A stretch of 64,000 nucleotides of DNA, taken from assembly GCA_964036155.1 (NCBI GenBank), contig OZ038422.1, positions 78,701,201-78,765,200 on the forward strand. Reading direction: 5' to 3'. Below are positions 38,203 through 49,000 of this stretch, piece after piece (position 1 is the stretch's first letter; every line of letters begins with the position of its first letter). The stretch is from Diploscapter coronatus. Its lineage: Eukaryota; Nematoda; Chromadorea; Rhabditida; Rhabditidae. The position numbers and the translations under genes are program-made. Below the pieces are notes generated by a model. That model was not told the DNA's origin and made no database searches. It saw nothing but the letters and a program-made list of their open reading frames with translations.

Positions 38203-38925
38203 AGACAAAGTCATACAAGTATTTTTCTAAAAATCTGCGGAAATTGACAAGCTTATAACAAATAAAAACCGCATGAAAAACGGATCAGTGTAACCAAAGA
38301 TATGAATTTTTGAAGATGATATTCGAAAAACCCTTTTCTTCCTATTTTCTTCGTCAAGCATTCTTTTTCAACCACTAGCATGCGACGACTTTGCCGTGCA
38401 TTATTAGTGGGCGTGATCTAGTCAAAGCGTCGTTGTCTTCCGAAGGAACAGTGAAAGCTGAAGAATTGTCCATATTGGATGCAATAATCGGGAGAAAATT
38501 GAAAAAAAATTAAAATAACGATAATTCTGGGACTCTCTGACGAATCAGTACACTGTTAAACGGGGCGCACGGGCTTTTTTACCTAGGGAAATCGTTTTTT
38601 TTCCAGCGGCGACCTGCGGCGGGCTGAAAAGCGATACATTTTCTATCACAAAATAACAAGAAAAATGTAATCTTTCATATTCCGTGTGAGCGCTTAATGA
38701 GCATGGCCTATGAAGCTCACACGAGCGATTTTAAAATTTCAGTGCCGATTTTCGCGGGCTCAACTCGTGTTTCGGGGGCATATTCCGGAAGCAAAAATGT
38801 TCCCTAGGCTCATATCTAATAGTGGGAAAAGAAAAATCAGAAAAAATCGCTTCGGAAATGTATTTGAGTGAAATTGCCTTCCTTGACTTTGTCTTCACTG
38901 AGTGGACGGGATTTGCGCTCTCTAT
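38203..38925. mobile_element. ~0.7 kb non-autonomous DNA element
   Basis: Ends are inverted: AGACAAAGTCA on the left, TGACTTTGTCT near the right. No transposase frame. An internally deleted relative lies at 11754-11996. It abuts the inner end of the left inverted arm. Confidence 0.65.
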
Positions 38926-39060
38926 ATACTATCGATGAATTTTGGTTACTCATTCTGTCAAAATCGATATTGCTAATAAACACGATGATTTTAGTTAGTA
39001 ATAGAAACTGAATATAAACCAGTTAATATCTACTCAATTCCCAACGAATTGAAACCCAAA

Positions 39061-40908
39061 ATGCTTTATTCTATATCATTTTGGATAATTTCTTTAGGTA
39101 TGGGTTAATTCATTTACTCAATCTAAATTTCATTATTTAGCTATCGTCGAAAGATCAAATTGTACCTATTTGTATTGTGACAATGAAACTGGACTTTCAT
39201 ATTCTGTTAGTTCAGCTAAATATATTTTTGGCAGTTTAAAATTTTATTTCAGTCTTCAGAAAAAGAACTACCAAGCTATGAAGAGGCCTTAGCCTATTGC
39301 AGCAAATCAAAAGGCCGTAAACTGGCTGAAATTCGATCGAAACCCAGACAAGAATCTCTCGAGAAAGGCAGGTTTTATAATCGACTATCATTTTTAAAAT
39401 CTATTTCAGTGATACGAGATAATGCCATAGGAATATCATCGAATACAACATACGCATATCTTGCAAACAAGCTCAACAATGTAAGTCAAGGCTAATCTAA
39501 AGCATTCAACGGGGAACAGGAATTTTGAAATGTAGTATAAATCACTTTCCATGAAAGTATTTTATTCGAGTGAAATTAGGTAGATTTATAGGCTATTTTT
39601 TCCAAGTCTGGGAAATGGCGGAGATGACTCATTCATGAAAAGTGGGTTTAAGCGGTATTTTGCAATAAGCGCCTCCTGACTCAGAACTTTTCCTCGCCAC
39701 TATGTTCCTGCCGATTATCAACGTAAAATCGAAATAAATTGAAAGACGCCAAATTTCCGATATATTTGCAGCAAAATTGAGAATATTTAAGTGATGATTC
39801 AAAGAAAGATTTAGACGAAAATTCAATTTTACTCAATGCATATTAGATTCTCAAATTTGCGAAACATTTACTTTTCACCATTTGATAGATATTTGCCTAT
39901 TCAATGAATGCCGTTTTAGCTGCTCGCCTCCAATAATATCCGTACTATATTACAACTGTAAGTCATTTGAATACTAGTTTTCACTTTGTTAAATTTAATG
40001 ATGAATAATTTCCCCAGTTTTGCAGAAGCATGATTTCGAATTTCGAACAAGGACAGTCGAATTCGAACGACAGGGGATGTGTTCAGGTAATTTTATGTTG
40101 ATGAGTATGTGGAGTTAAGATGATTTTGATATTTTGAGAATCTGAGAATCGACTTCGATTTTATCTTCACAAATTTTCCTTATCTCAACTTCGATCTCGC
40201 TTTTTGTCTTATTTATACTGAGAAGTTGAGCAATTTTCGTTGCAAATATCTCAAAAAATCATGAAATTGGAGAAGTCACTCATGAAGATTATCATAAATT
40301 TAGCTTTTTAGATGATCTTCGCCCATCCGAATGAGACTAAAGTAGGAAAATTGAGACTTGCGGATTGTAACTCTGCTGGATACGCGATTTGCGTCTCTTC
40401 CAATGAAACGTGTTATCGGAATAACACTCATTCGCTAATGCCTGAGAATGCTATCTTTCCTTTTGAAATCGAGATAAAATCCGATGGTCGTTTGTACGTT
40501 ACCATATTGGGACGTCAATTGCCCTATGCTTTGGGAATAGTTCTTCTGATAGTCGTTCCGATGATCATTATCCTTCTGATTTCTCTCGTCCTAATCGTCT
40601 GTTTCTTATTCATCTACCATCGGGTGCATCGTCGCTCCAACGAATCGAGAAGACCCAGCACGACTTACGAAACGATTTACACTGGCAGTTCTGAAGGCAG
40701 CTCAAATTACCCCAAAACACTTATCAATGAAAAATATGAAAATTGCGAGGGCAAGAACTATGCTAATATTCCAGATTCCTCACCTCGAGATAGTGAGCCT
40801 GTCTTTGTTGATGACAAATATGGGTACATGGTTGAAAGTCTGCCTAGAAGAATTTATCAGAATGATAGTAGCTATGAGATTCCAACAAATTCACGCCGAC
40901 GATTTTAA
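39061..40908 (+). CDS. C-type-lectin-like transmembrane receptor with tyrosine-motif tail
   Basis: Seven exons in phase: 39061-39097, 39141-39205, 39253-39367, 39410-39480, 39920-39957, 40026-40086 and 40312-40908, about 327 residues. The start MLYSISFWIISLAIVERSNC is a signal peptide. The ectodomain has CTLD features: LPSYEEALAYCSKSKGRKLA, DRGCVQM.., LADCNSAGYAICVSS. The WIGL and WND motifs are absent, so calcium or sugar binding is doubtful. The transmembrane segment is LGIVLLIVVPMIIILLISLV and beyond. The ~100-residue tail contains YETI, YENC, YANI, YGYM and YEIP: YxN (Grb2-type) and YxxM (PI3K-type) SH2-binding patterns. Signalling is inferred from these motifs. The intron 39368-39409 uses a GC donor; the adjacent GT choice would give a stop. 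Confidence 0.75.
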
Positions 40909-40928
40909 ATTCTTTGTATCGTAATGTA

Positions 40929-40934
40929 AATAAA
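40929..40934 (+). terminator. Poly(A) signal of the lectin-like receptor
   Basis: AATAAA 21 bp after the stop codon. Confidence 0.5.
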
Positions 40935-40938
40935 TATT

Positions 40939-41082
40939 GTCGACTGTGAGTAAGTGAATATTTGCATATCCTTTGCAACTTGCCTCCTCCATGCTCCGCC
41001 TCTATTTCTCTACACTTTTTTGGAGAGGCGAAAAGAAAAGCGAGTTGCAAAGAGTATGTAATATTCACTTACTTAGTTGACA
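40939..41082. mobile_element. Hairpin MITE
   Basis: Terminal inverted repeats GTAAGTGAATATTTGCATAT and the right-end inverse, followed on both arms by CTTTGCAACT. About 144 bp, non-coding, just before the 1.1 kb direct repeat. Confidence 0.75.
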
Positions 41083-41483
41083 ATAGGTAGCATTTAAGGC
41101 TAAACTAAATCATACCTTTTATGACAGTTTTTGAAACCTCCATTTACTATCTGATCAATAAATTTTCTGTTACATTTTATTTAGTGTTGCAACAATTCCA
41201 AATCAGCCACGAAATAATCAAGTGCATAAAACCCAATAAATTTGTCTCGGTATTATTGGACATTTAAATTTCCAACATTGCGGGAATTCTGGAAAATGCA
41301 CTGACAAATTACTGCACAGTTGAAAGAAGAAATTTCTCTCGAAAGAACTATTTCTCTAGACAGTTTTATATAGCCAAATGAGACGGAAAAATAAATCTTT
41401 TAGGGGCATTTAGAAAATACTTAACATTGGATTTCTTGTGAATTGACGAAATGATATGGAAGGCTAGGAGAGTAAAGAAAGAA

Positions 41484-41632
41484 GGCTCATAGAAAAAGAC
41501 ACCGGGACACCGGGACACCGATTAGAAAAAGACACCGGGTTTTCTAAGAAATAGTATGAGAAAGCAAGAGAAGAAAAGAAAAAAGCCGGTGTCTTTTTCT
41601 AATCGGTGTCCCGGTGTCTTTTTCTACGAGCC
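41484..41632. mobile_element. 149 bp MITE with 9 bp target duplication
   Basis: Ends GGCTCATAGAAAAAGACACC and the inverse GGTGTCTTTTTCTACGAGCC. AAGAAAGAA occurs at both 41475-41483 and 41633-41641. The paralogous repeat copy at ~57040-57050 has the 9-mer once and no insert. A 9 bp duplication suggests a Mutator-like element; an 8 bp reading (hAT) is also possible. Confidence 0.92.
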
Positions 41633-41747
41633 AAGAAAGAAAAATAAAAATATTCTTTTTGCCATATGAATTAGCAAGTATTTTCCAAGCTACATCTTTA
41701 GATGTGATTTTTTGTCTTTTAAGGCCAATTAAATTCCGCAAAAGTAT

Positions 41748-41834
41748 TGCCCCAAGGAACAATCGAAATTCCGACCTACACATCGTTAGCAGGAGACATA
41801 CTAGTGTGTCGCTCTGCCACTGAGCTATTGGGGC
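41748..41834 (-). tRNA. Intron-containing tRNA-Thr(AGT)-like sequence, copy 1
   Basis: On the minus strand it folds as a cloverleaf: acceptor GCCCCAA/TTGGGGC, D arm GCTC-AGTGGCA-GAGC, anticodon stem ACACA/TGTGT, T arm GGAAT-TTCGATT-GTTCC. The anticodon loop is 22 nt: CTAGTA, then a 15 nt insert (TGTCTCCTGCTAACG), then A. The insert sits at the standard intron position after base 37. The anticodon would be AGT (Thr). The A box is good. The B box is degraded (T-G at the normally invariant G53-C61 pair), so it may be a pseudogene. Confidence 0.5.
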
Positions 41835-43093
41835 ATGTTACATCATGCCCTGTTTTATCTCGATAAAGCCCAAATAAACGTTCGCTGAAAACGATGCAAC
41901 GCGATTGACATGCCACATTTGCAAATTTTCCATGTCCATTGTATGGGGAGAAAAAGGAAAAGAATGCTTTACTATTAGGGAAAATCGATCAATTTTCAAC
42001 AAGTTTAACTCCGCTACATGTTCTTATTGGAGATGAGTATGACAATTAACCTCCATATCAGAAAGATGACTTCAACGAACGATATTGTTTGGACGCCCAT
42101 TAAAACTCCTCAAAGTTTTATAATTCTTCTCTTAGAAATACAAAAATTCAAACCTAATAATCCTCCCAATTATGAGACGAATTTATTTCTTCTTCGCAAG
42201 TCGCATTCCTGATTTATAGTCCATTTTATCAAAAAGTTGTTAAATTGATTGTTATTAATTCAGATAAAATTAACTGCAAAGGAGTTTTTTGCAATTAAAA
42301 ATAAACTTGCAATGATATTGCTCGTCAAAATGTAAATTATCTATTTTAATTTAGATATCTTCAGGTTGCATTTAAACGATAATTCTTGATGCAAATGGGT
42401 ATTTCGTGATCAAATTACATGGTCTTATTTTATTATTATCTTTGAGCATAAATAAATAATCAACCGAATTTCAGCTTTTGCAAATTCGTAATGTACTGTT
42501 CGATGAAAATTAATCAGCATTCAAAATACCTACAGGCCATTTGAACTATACAAATGCTAATATGAAAAACTAAATTGTATTTTCATTGAATACTTTTTCT
42601 TGTGCTTGAATAATAAAAAAAAACTCAATATTATAAAAAAAAAAAAAATATTCTCTAATCAAGTCGTATTTTAAATATAGATTTTACTGAAAGTGCAAAG
42701 ATAATTTATTCACGTAATCATGAGTAATGCAGTGCTAATTGAAGTGAAAGATTGTCTTTTTTTCATTTCGACATTTTCAATGACTGCACGATTGTGGTAT
42801 TTCTACCATCACTCAAAAACGCCAAGTTCCTATCAGGCGTAAGAATATCGTCATAAAACACAGAAAAACTCGTGATATACGAAAATTGAGAGAGTTCGAT
42901 AACGTTTCCCTACAATCTATTGATAAATCACTTTAATCGGCGTCAATAATGATCCGAAATTTACTAGAATTTTCTTCTTTGAACAGTCAGAACTGACTCA
43001 ATTGTTAGTTTTTACTGTTCATACATTTCTTAGTTCTTGTTATTATTGCTGGACAATTTAGTAAATCTTTCAAAATCAGTATTATTTCAGGTA

Positions 43094-46000
43094 ATGGAGC
43101 TGATTCATTATTGTTTAGTTCTATGTTCTATATTACTATCAGTTATTGAACTCACTCGTAGTGAAAGCTCATGCGATAACATAAAGGATCCACAAGGAAG
43201 GATATTTTGCTACAAACTTCAAAAATGGGACACAGAAGCTCGAAAAGTTCCAAATCGTAATGCCTTCGCCTCAATAGGCCTGTCTCAAAATTATGAGCGC
43301 ACTTTGCGTTCAAGAAGCACTACGCCTCAATACTTGAATTATTCCGGCTCAAATCTTGTACAGATTCTTCATAATTAAGGGATACTTTCAGAAAAAAAAA
43401 ATCGTAGAAACAGAATAGTAAATTGAGTCGGACTGAAAATCTTGCAGATATATGGGGAATATGTTAGAGAATCTGTACAAGATTTGAGCAGGAATAATTC
43501 AAGTATTGAGGCGTAGTGCTTCTTGAACGCAAAGTGCGCTCATAATTTTGAGACAAGCAAAAGATGAATTTTTCATCGCTGGCGTCGTAGTTTAAGCGTC
43601 ATTTCGATAAAAACTATAGTAATATATTTGTTATCGATGTCTGATTATATCATCACTATCAGCTTCATTGGAACTCTTCTCGATTTTCTGAAAATCTAAA
43701 AATATAGGGTGCGTTCATAATTTTGAGACTGGTCTTATTATCTTAAGATGCATTTTTGAATAACCCGAACAAGATATAACGAGTAGCTGGATAGCTGCAA
43801 AAGTGTCTCGGATCCGAACCAAACTTATATGGTGGATACACCCATGGGCCCCAATTACAAAAATGGGGAAATCAGGCTCCACCTTCAAAAGTGGGCAGGG
43901 CTAGATGGGGGGTCAAAGTTGCTGATTTTTGCGATTTGACTGTAAACAAGAGGTACAAAGAACTTTTGTTGTTATAAAAGATTTTCGAAAAATTTAAAAA
44001 GGATGAACATGGTCATGGAATGTACTTTCTAAAAATATAATGGTCTAGGGGGTCAGCCACTTGTTGGGTGTGTAAGGGGATCCCAAAGTCAAAAAGTGCC
44101 AAAAATGGCTATTTCAAAAACGTGCATTTTTGCATAAAATCGATTTTCCTGAAAAAGTTTAGGAGAGGTTACCAAAATCTAATGCTATATTCGGATTCTA
44201 CACATCAAATTACCCTAAAATCAATTCTAAAAAGCATAAATTAGGGCGAACATTTCTTAGAAAAATGTAGTCAAATGGGCATGGCTCGAGGGTCGAATTT
44301 TACAAAATCGATCGAAAAATTCAAACGATACACCAATCGATAGCCCTTGAAAAACTAAGCAACTTTTGTGAAGACACCTCATGGTTATCTATTATGGTAT
44401 GGGAGTGGTAGCTCAAAAATCAAAATTTAATGTTAATTTTCAAGAAAGTGATACAAGGATATTTTCATAGGTAATCTATTAAAATTTGAGCTCAAATTGA
44501 AGCTAGAGACATCTATTATTTATTCTCATAAAATTTGGAGTCAAACAATACCAAACATGGTATTGTACCAAATGGTAGCGATCCATATGGTAACACGGTA
44601 AAGTGGTAGTGCGATACATTGGGAAGCAAAAATGAAGTATTGTCCTTCAACTGCTCTATTCTGAAGATTTTTCGAATTCGTTTGATTTTACAAAAGTTAT
44701 GAATTTTTGTCATTTTCGTGGGTCTGACCCATTCAAACCTCCATACCACGCATACCATAATAGATAACCATGAGGTGTCTTCACAAAAGTTGCTTAGTTT
44801 TTCAAGGGCTATCGATTGGTGTATCGTTTGAATTTTTCGATCGATTTTGTAAAATTCGACCCTCGAGCCATGCCCATTTGACTACATTTTTCTAAGAAAT
44901 ATTCGCCCTAATTTATGCTTTTTAGAATTGATTTTAGGGTAATTTGATGTGTAGAATCCGAATATAGCATTAGATTTTGGTAACCTCTCCTAAACTTTTT
45001 CAGGAAAATCGATTTTATGCAAAAATGCACGTTTTTGAAATAGCCATTTTTGGCACTTTTTGACTTTGGGATCCCCTTACACACCCAACAAGTGGCTGAC
45101 CCCCTAGACCATTATATTTTTAGAAAGTACATTCCATGACCATGTTCATCCTTTTTAAATTTTTCGAAAATCTTTTATAACAACAAAAGTTCTTTGTACC
45201 TCTTGTTTACAGTCAAATCGCAAAAATCAGCAACTTTGACCCCCCACCTAGCCCCGCCCACTTTTGGGGGCGGGGCCTGATTTTCCCATTTTTGTGATTA
45301 GGATTCATGGGCGTACTCACTCATATGGATTTGGTTCGGATCCGGGACACTTGCAATTGTCCGGACCCTTGTTAGTTATTCGTGGAATTTCTCTTAAATA
45401 TCAAACGCACGTTTAATTCACATTCTAATTCACTTTCTGGTGTCTCTAGGGATGTAATATTTTTTTTATAATCAGCAGTTTCTATATTATCTTTGAAAAC
45501 TTCGAATCTATTTTAAAATTATAATCAAGCGAGAATCAGGGCATTTTACTTCATTTCGCTTAGAATTTTGATGATTTTCAAATTTAATTGTTTTTTACCC
45601 ATTCAAAAGGGTTTTATATTAAAAAAATAAAAGCGGAGGTTGTTTTATTCGTGAAAAGCGCTCTATTTGTATCCAAGAGTGATTCCCATGAAAGGAGATC
45701 AATAAAAGGAGATCAACCAATATATTTTTTTTAAAATCTCGACGTTCGTTGCTCGTACATCACCCAGGTAAAAATATTTTTGCGACTGATTCCATATTTG
45801 AGGGACTTTCACCTGCGAATACAACCGACGCGCCTCCTTTGAACTTTCTTAATAAAAATATTTCTGTGTTAACGCACAAGTAATGTTTTGTCGCATGATA
45901 TGACTCTTGCTGGGAAGATATTTATTCTTATTCTTTTCGCTTATTCTGATATAAATTCTATTATTCACCGCTACCAAATAGACTGATTATTCTAATCACC

Positions 46001-49000
46001 GACACTCGCAAGGCGCCTGTCTGGGAAAAGGTACTGTCTCTTGCCACTACCTTACAGAACCCAGCAGAGCATTACAATTTCTTTCTAATGGATATCTACA
46101 TCATCATTTATGAGTTATCTTTGTGAGATCACTGAAAGAATATTCTCCGATTGTTAAACGTGCATTCTACAAGAATAAATATTAAAAAATATTAATTAAT
46201 CAAACTATCTAGGAGGCGCGTCGGTTTTATTCGCAGGTGAAAGTCCCTCAAATATGGAATCAGTCGCAAAAATATTTTTACCTGGGTGATGTACGAGCAA
46301 CGGACGTCGAGATTTTAAAAATATTTATTGATCTCCTTTCATGGGAATCACTCTTGGATACAAATAGAGCGCTTTTCACGAATAAAACAACCTCCGCTTT
46401 TATTTTTTTAATATAAAACCCTTTTGAATGGGTTGATCTCTTTTCATTTCAAAACGAAGTTTTGACTATTAAAAATATCTGCAGAATCCGAAATAACATG
46501 CAAGTAATCCGTGTTCAACGTGGTCGATTGATGTTGGTGGACTTTTTAGTGAATTTTGTAAGGCACAATGATCACATCCAAATTCTGTCTTCATTTACAG
46601 ACAACCATTTAGTCCCCAAGTGGTGATTATCACCGTACTGGTATATATAATGAATTCTTTCGTTCAAAGCGAAACTTGACCGCATTTCGAAAAACAATTC
46701 ATTTCTCTAACAGCACTCACTTTTTATGGCAAGCGTCATATACCAAAATGTTTCTAATGAACTGGGCTATAATAATATGCAATAAAATCGGGTACCATTT
46801 GCGTTTTACGAACGTGCTGATCGAAAGTGTCGGAAAAGTTTGTCAATGAAAGTTGTTTATCTCATCGAGACGAAGCGTTTGATACCAAATTTGACAAATT
46901 GATGCTTTTTAACGATTTTTGAATTTTCGAGTACGACATTCTCTACAACGTAAACAACGTTCATTCAAACTCTGGGACCTCGATTTTCGGATTCCCCACC
47001 CTCGATTACATTGTTTGGACCCATTTCCAGGAAAATAATTTTGGGGCTGTACCGTCTTTCCCAGTAATGCTTCACTTTTGTATAGAATGGCCGATATGTC
47101 GACGTCAAAATTCGATTTTTCGTCGTCAATTAGACGTTAGAATGACTTGTCTATCAATTTCCTGCGTTTTTGTGCAAAAAAAAAAGAATTTCGATTTTTG
47201 ACTTCAGAATCCCCAGTCGACTTATTCGGAGAAATTTTGAGATATCCCAGAAAGTCGAAATGCGACTTTCAAGAGGCTGTCACGAAAATTTTTGTTAATA
47301 AAAAGTTCAATGTTTTTATATTTTTAGAAAGTACTCATCAAGTGTTATCTACTTACGAAATTTGAGCGTTTCTACTATTCGTTTTCATACTCTAATTTTG
47401 CCTCGAAAATGAGATATTTGGACTTTCAAAGTACCGTAACTCGCTTATATCTGAACCAAAATCGACGTTCTTTTTTTTAATCGACGTGGAATGGCGAGCT
47501 CTACAGCATATTAAAAATAGTGCGGCTAAAAATCGATTTAAAAAAAGTTATTTCCGAAAAATCACTTTTTTCGAACTTTGGAGTACTGTAGCTCCGCCCC
47601 CATATGTCGAAAATGGCTGAGTTTCTACGCCCCACAATGCCACCCATAGGCCTCTCGATTAAAAAAAACCCCATCGAAAACGGATTGAAACTGAGAGAGA
47701 AAAATCCGGGCAACTGATTTGGTGGCAGAGATCGCAAAACACCACTTTTTGAACATGACCTGTGTCGATATCTCAGCTCCCCATATAGTTTCGGCCCCGG
47801 AAATTACCCCAGGGTTTTCGATCACGCTGAAAACGAATCTGACATCCAAATTAGCTTTCAAAATCAATCAGAATGAGTTTTACATCGATTTTTATGGTCA
47901 AACTGTCACGCATTATTAAAAGCGAATACAACCTCCGCCGGCCGCCTTCGGCGGCCGGCTGATTGAAGAGACATTAAGATTCTCGTTACTTCGTCACTTT
48001 GCCACCAGGCGAGCCTAGAAGAGAGAAAAAGATTTTGCACTCTGGCTTTACTCGTCGCTTGGTGAACCCAAATTCGCGATTTATTAGGTTGTGGCATAAG
48101 TAATGAGAATTTTTGTATGTTTTTTGTCCGTTCCTCTCTCTTTCATGTGTTATCAGGGGACAAAGTGCATTGGGGGGATAGATAGTGGAAGGGTCCCTAT
48201 GCGTGAACAACCCACCATCATATCGACTCAGTCTACTAGTGAGACATGCCGAATGATTCTATTCCGAACAATTTCCATTTACGGAATGTAGTTCTTTTTT
48301 TATTCCTAAGTGGCCTCAAAGTGAAGGATATCCATGAGAAACTTACTGCTACGTATGACACCAATGCCCCCTCTCAAGCCACCATCTATCGTTATGTCGC
48401 TCGTTACAAGGAAGAAGACTACTCGTTTGAAGATGAACCCAAGTCAGGTCGTCTACGGGAGCTGGATTTGGACAAATTGCGGGAGATTGTGGAGGATGAC
48501 CCCTATCTTACTACGCGGGATATGGGGACAGTCCTTGATGTTGACTGGTCCACTGTAGCCCGAGGACTGAAGACTATTGGGAAGAAGGCTAAGCTTGGAA
48601 GATGGGTACCCCATGCTCTTTCGGATTTCGACAAGGATAGGAGGGTTGATGTTGCTTTGAATCTTCTAACGTATCATCGCACAACGAACTGGCTGGAATC
48701 GTGTTATCACTGGGGACGAAAAGTGGGTCCTCTACGATAACAGTGAGAGAAGGGCAATGTGGGTCGATGAGGATGAACAACCAGAGGACTTCCCTAAACC
48801 CTCTCTATACCCCAAAAAGATCCTACTCTGTATATGGTGGAGTGTGAACGGTATTGAATACTGGGAGACATTGAAGGAGGGTGAAACAGTAACGGCACAG
48901 GTCTACACTGCACAGCTACGAAAGTTAAAGTTACATCTGGAAAACACTCGAGGAGCACAGGCCGAAATCTACTTCCAGCATGATAATGCTAGGCCACATG

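Larger units (their letters stand above)
41096..42279 (+). repeat. 1.1 kb direct repeat R, copy 1
   Basis: Matches 56655-57700 in the same orientation at high identity, except for a 149 bp MITE present only here. It contains an antisense tRNA-like sequence and a short coding-like remnant (LLGKIDQFSTSLTPLHVL, then GDEYDN..). In this copy GACAAT is followed by TAA, whereas copy 2 reads CAA, so this frame is interrupted here. It lies directly next to the inner end of the right inverted arm. Confidence 0.9.

Noticed and set aside
43094..43378. A 95-codon ORF reading tyrosinase exon 1 into transposon sequence
   Set aside because: The exon donor at 43256 is conserved with copy 1. The continuation is the Tc1-like element, so the frame extension is accidental.
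47935..47960. GC-rich hairpin considered as a bacterial-type terminator or a Helitron 3' end
   Set aside because: The organism is a eukaryote, and I could not place a CTRR end at the expected distance or a matching 5' end.
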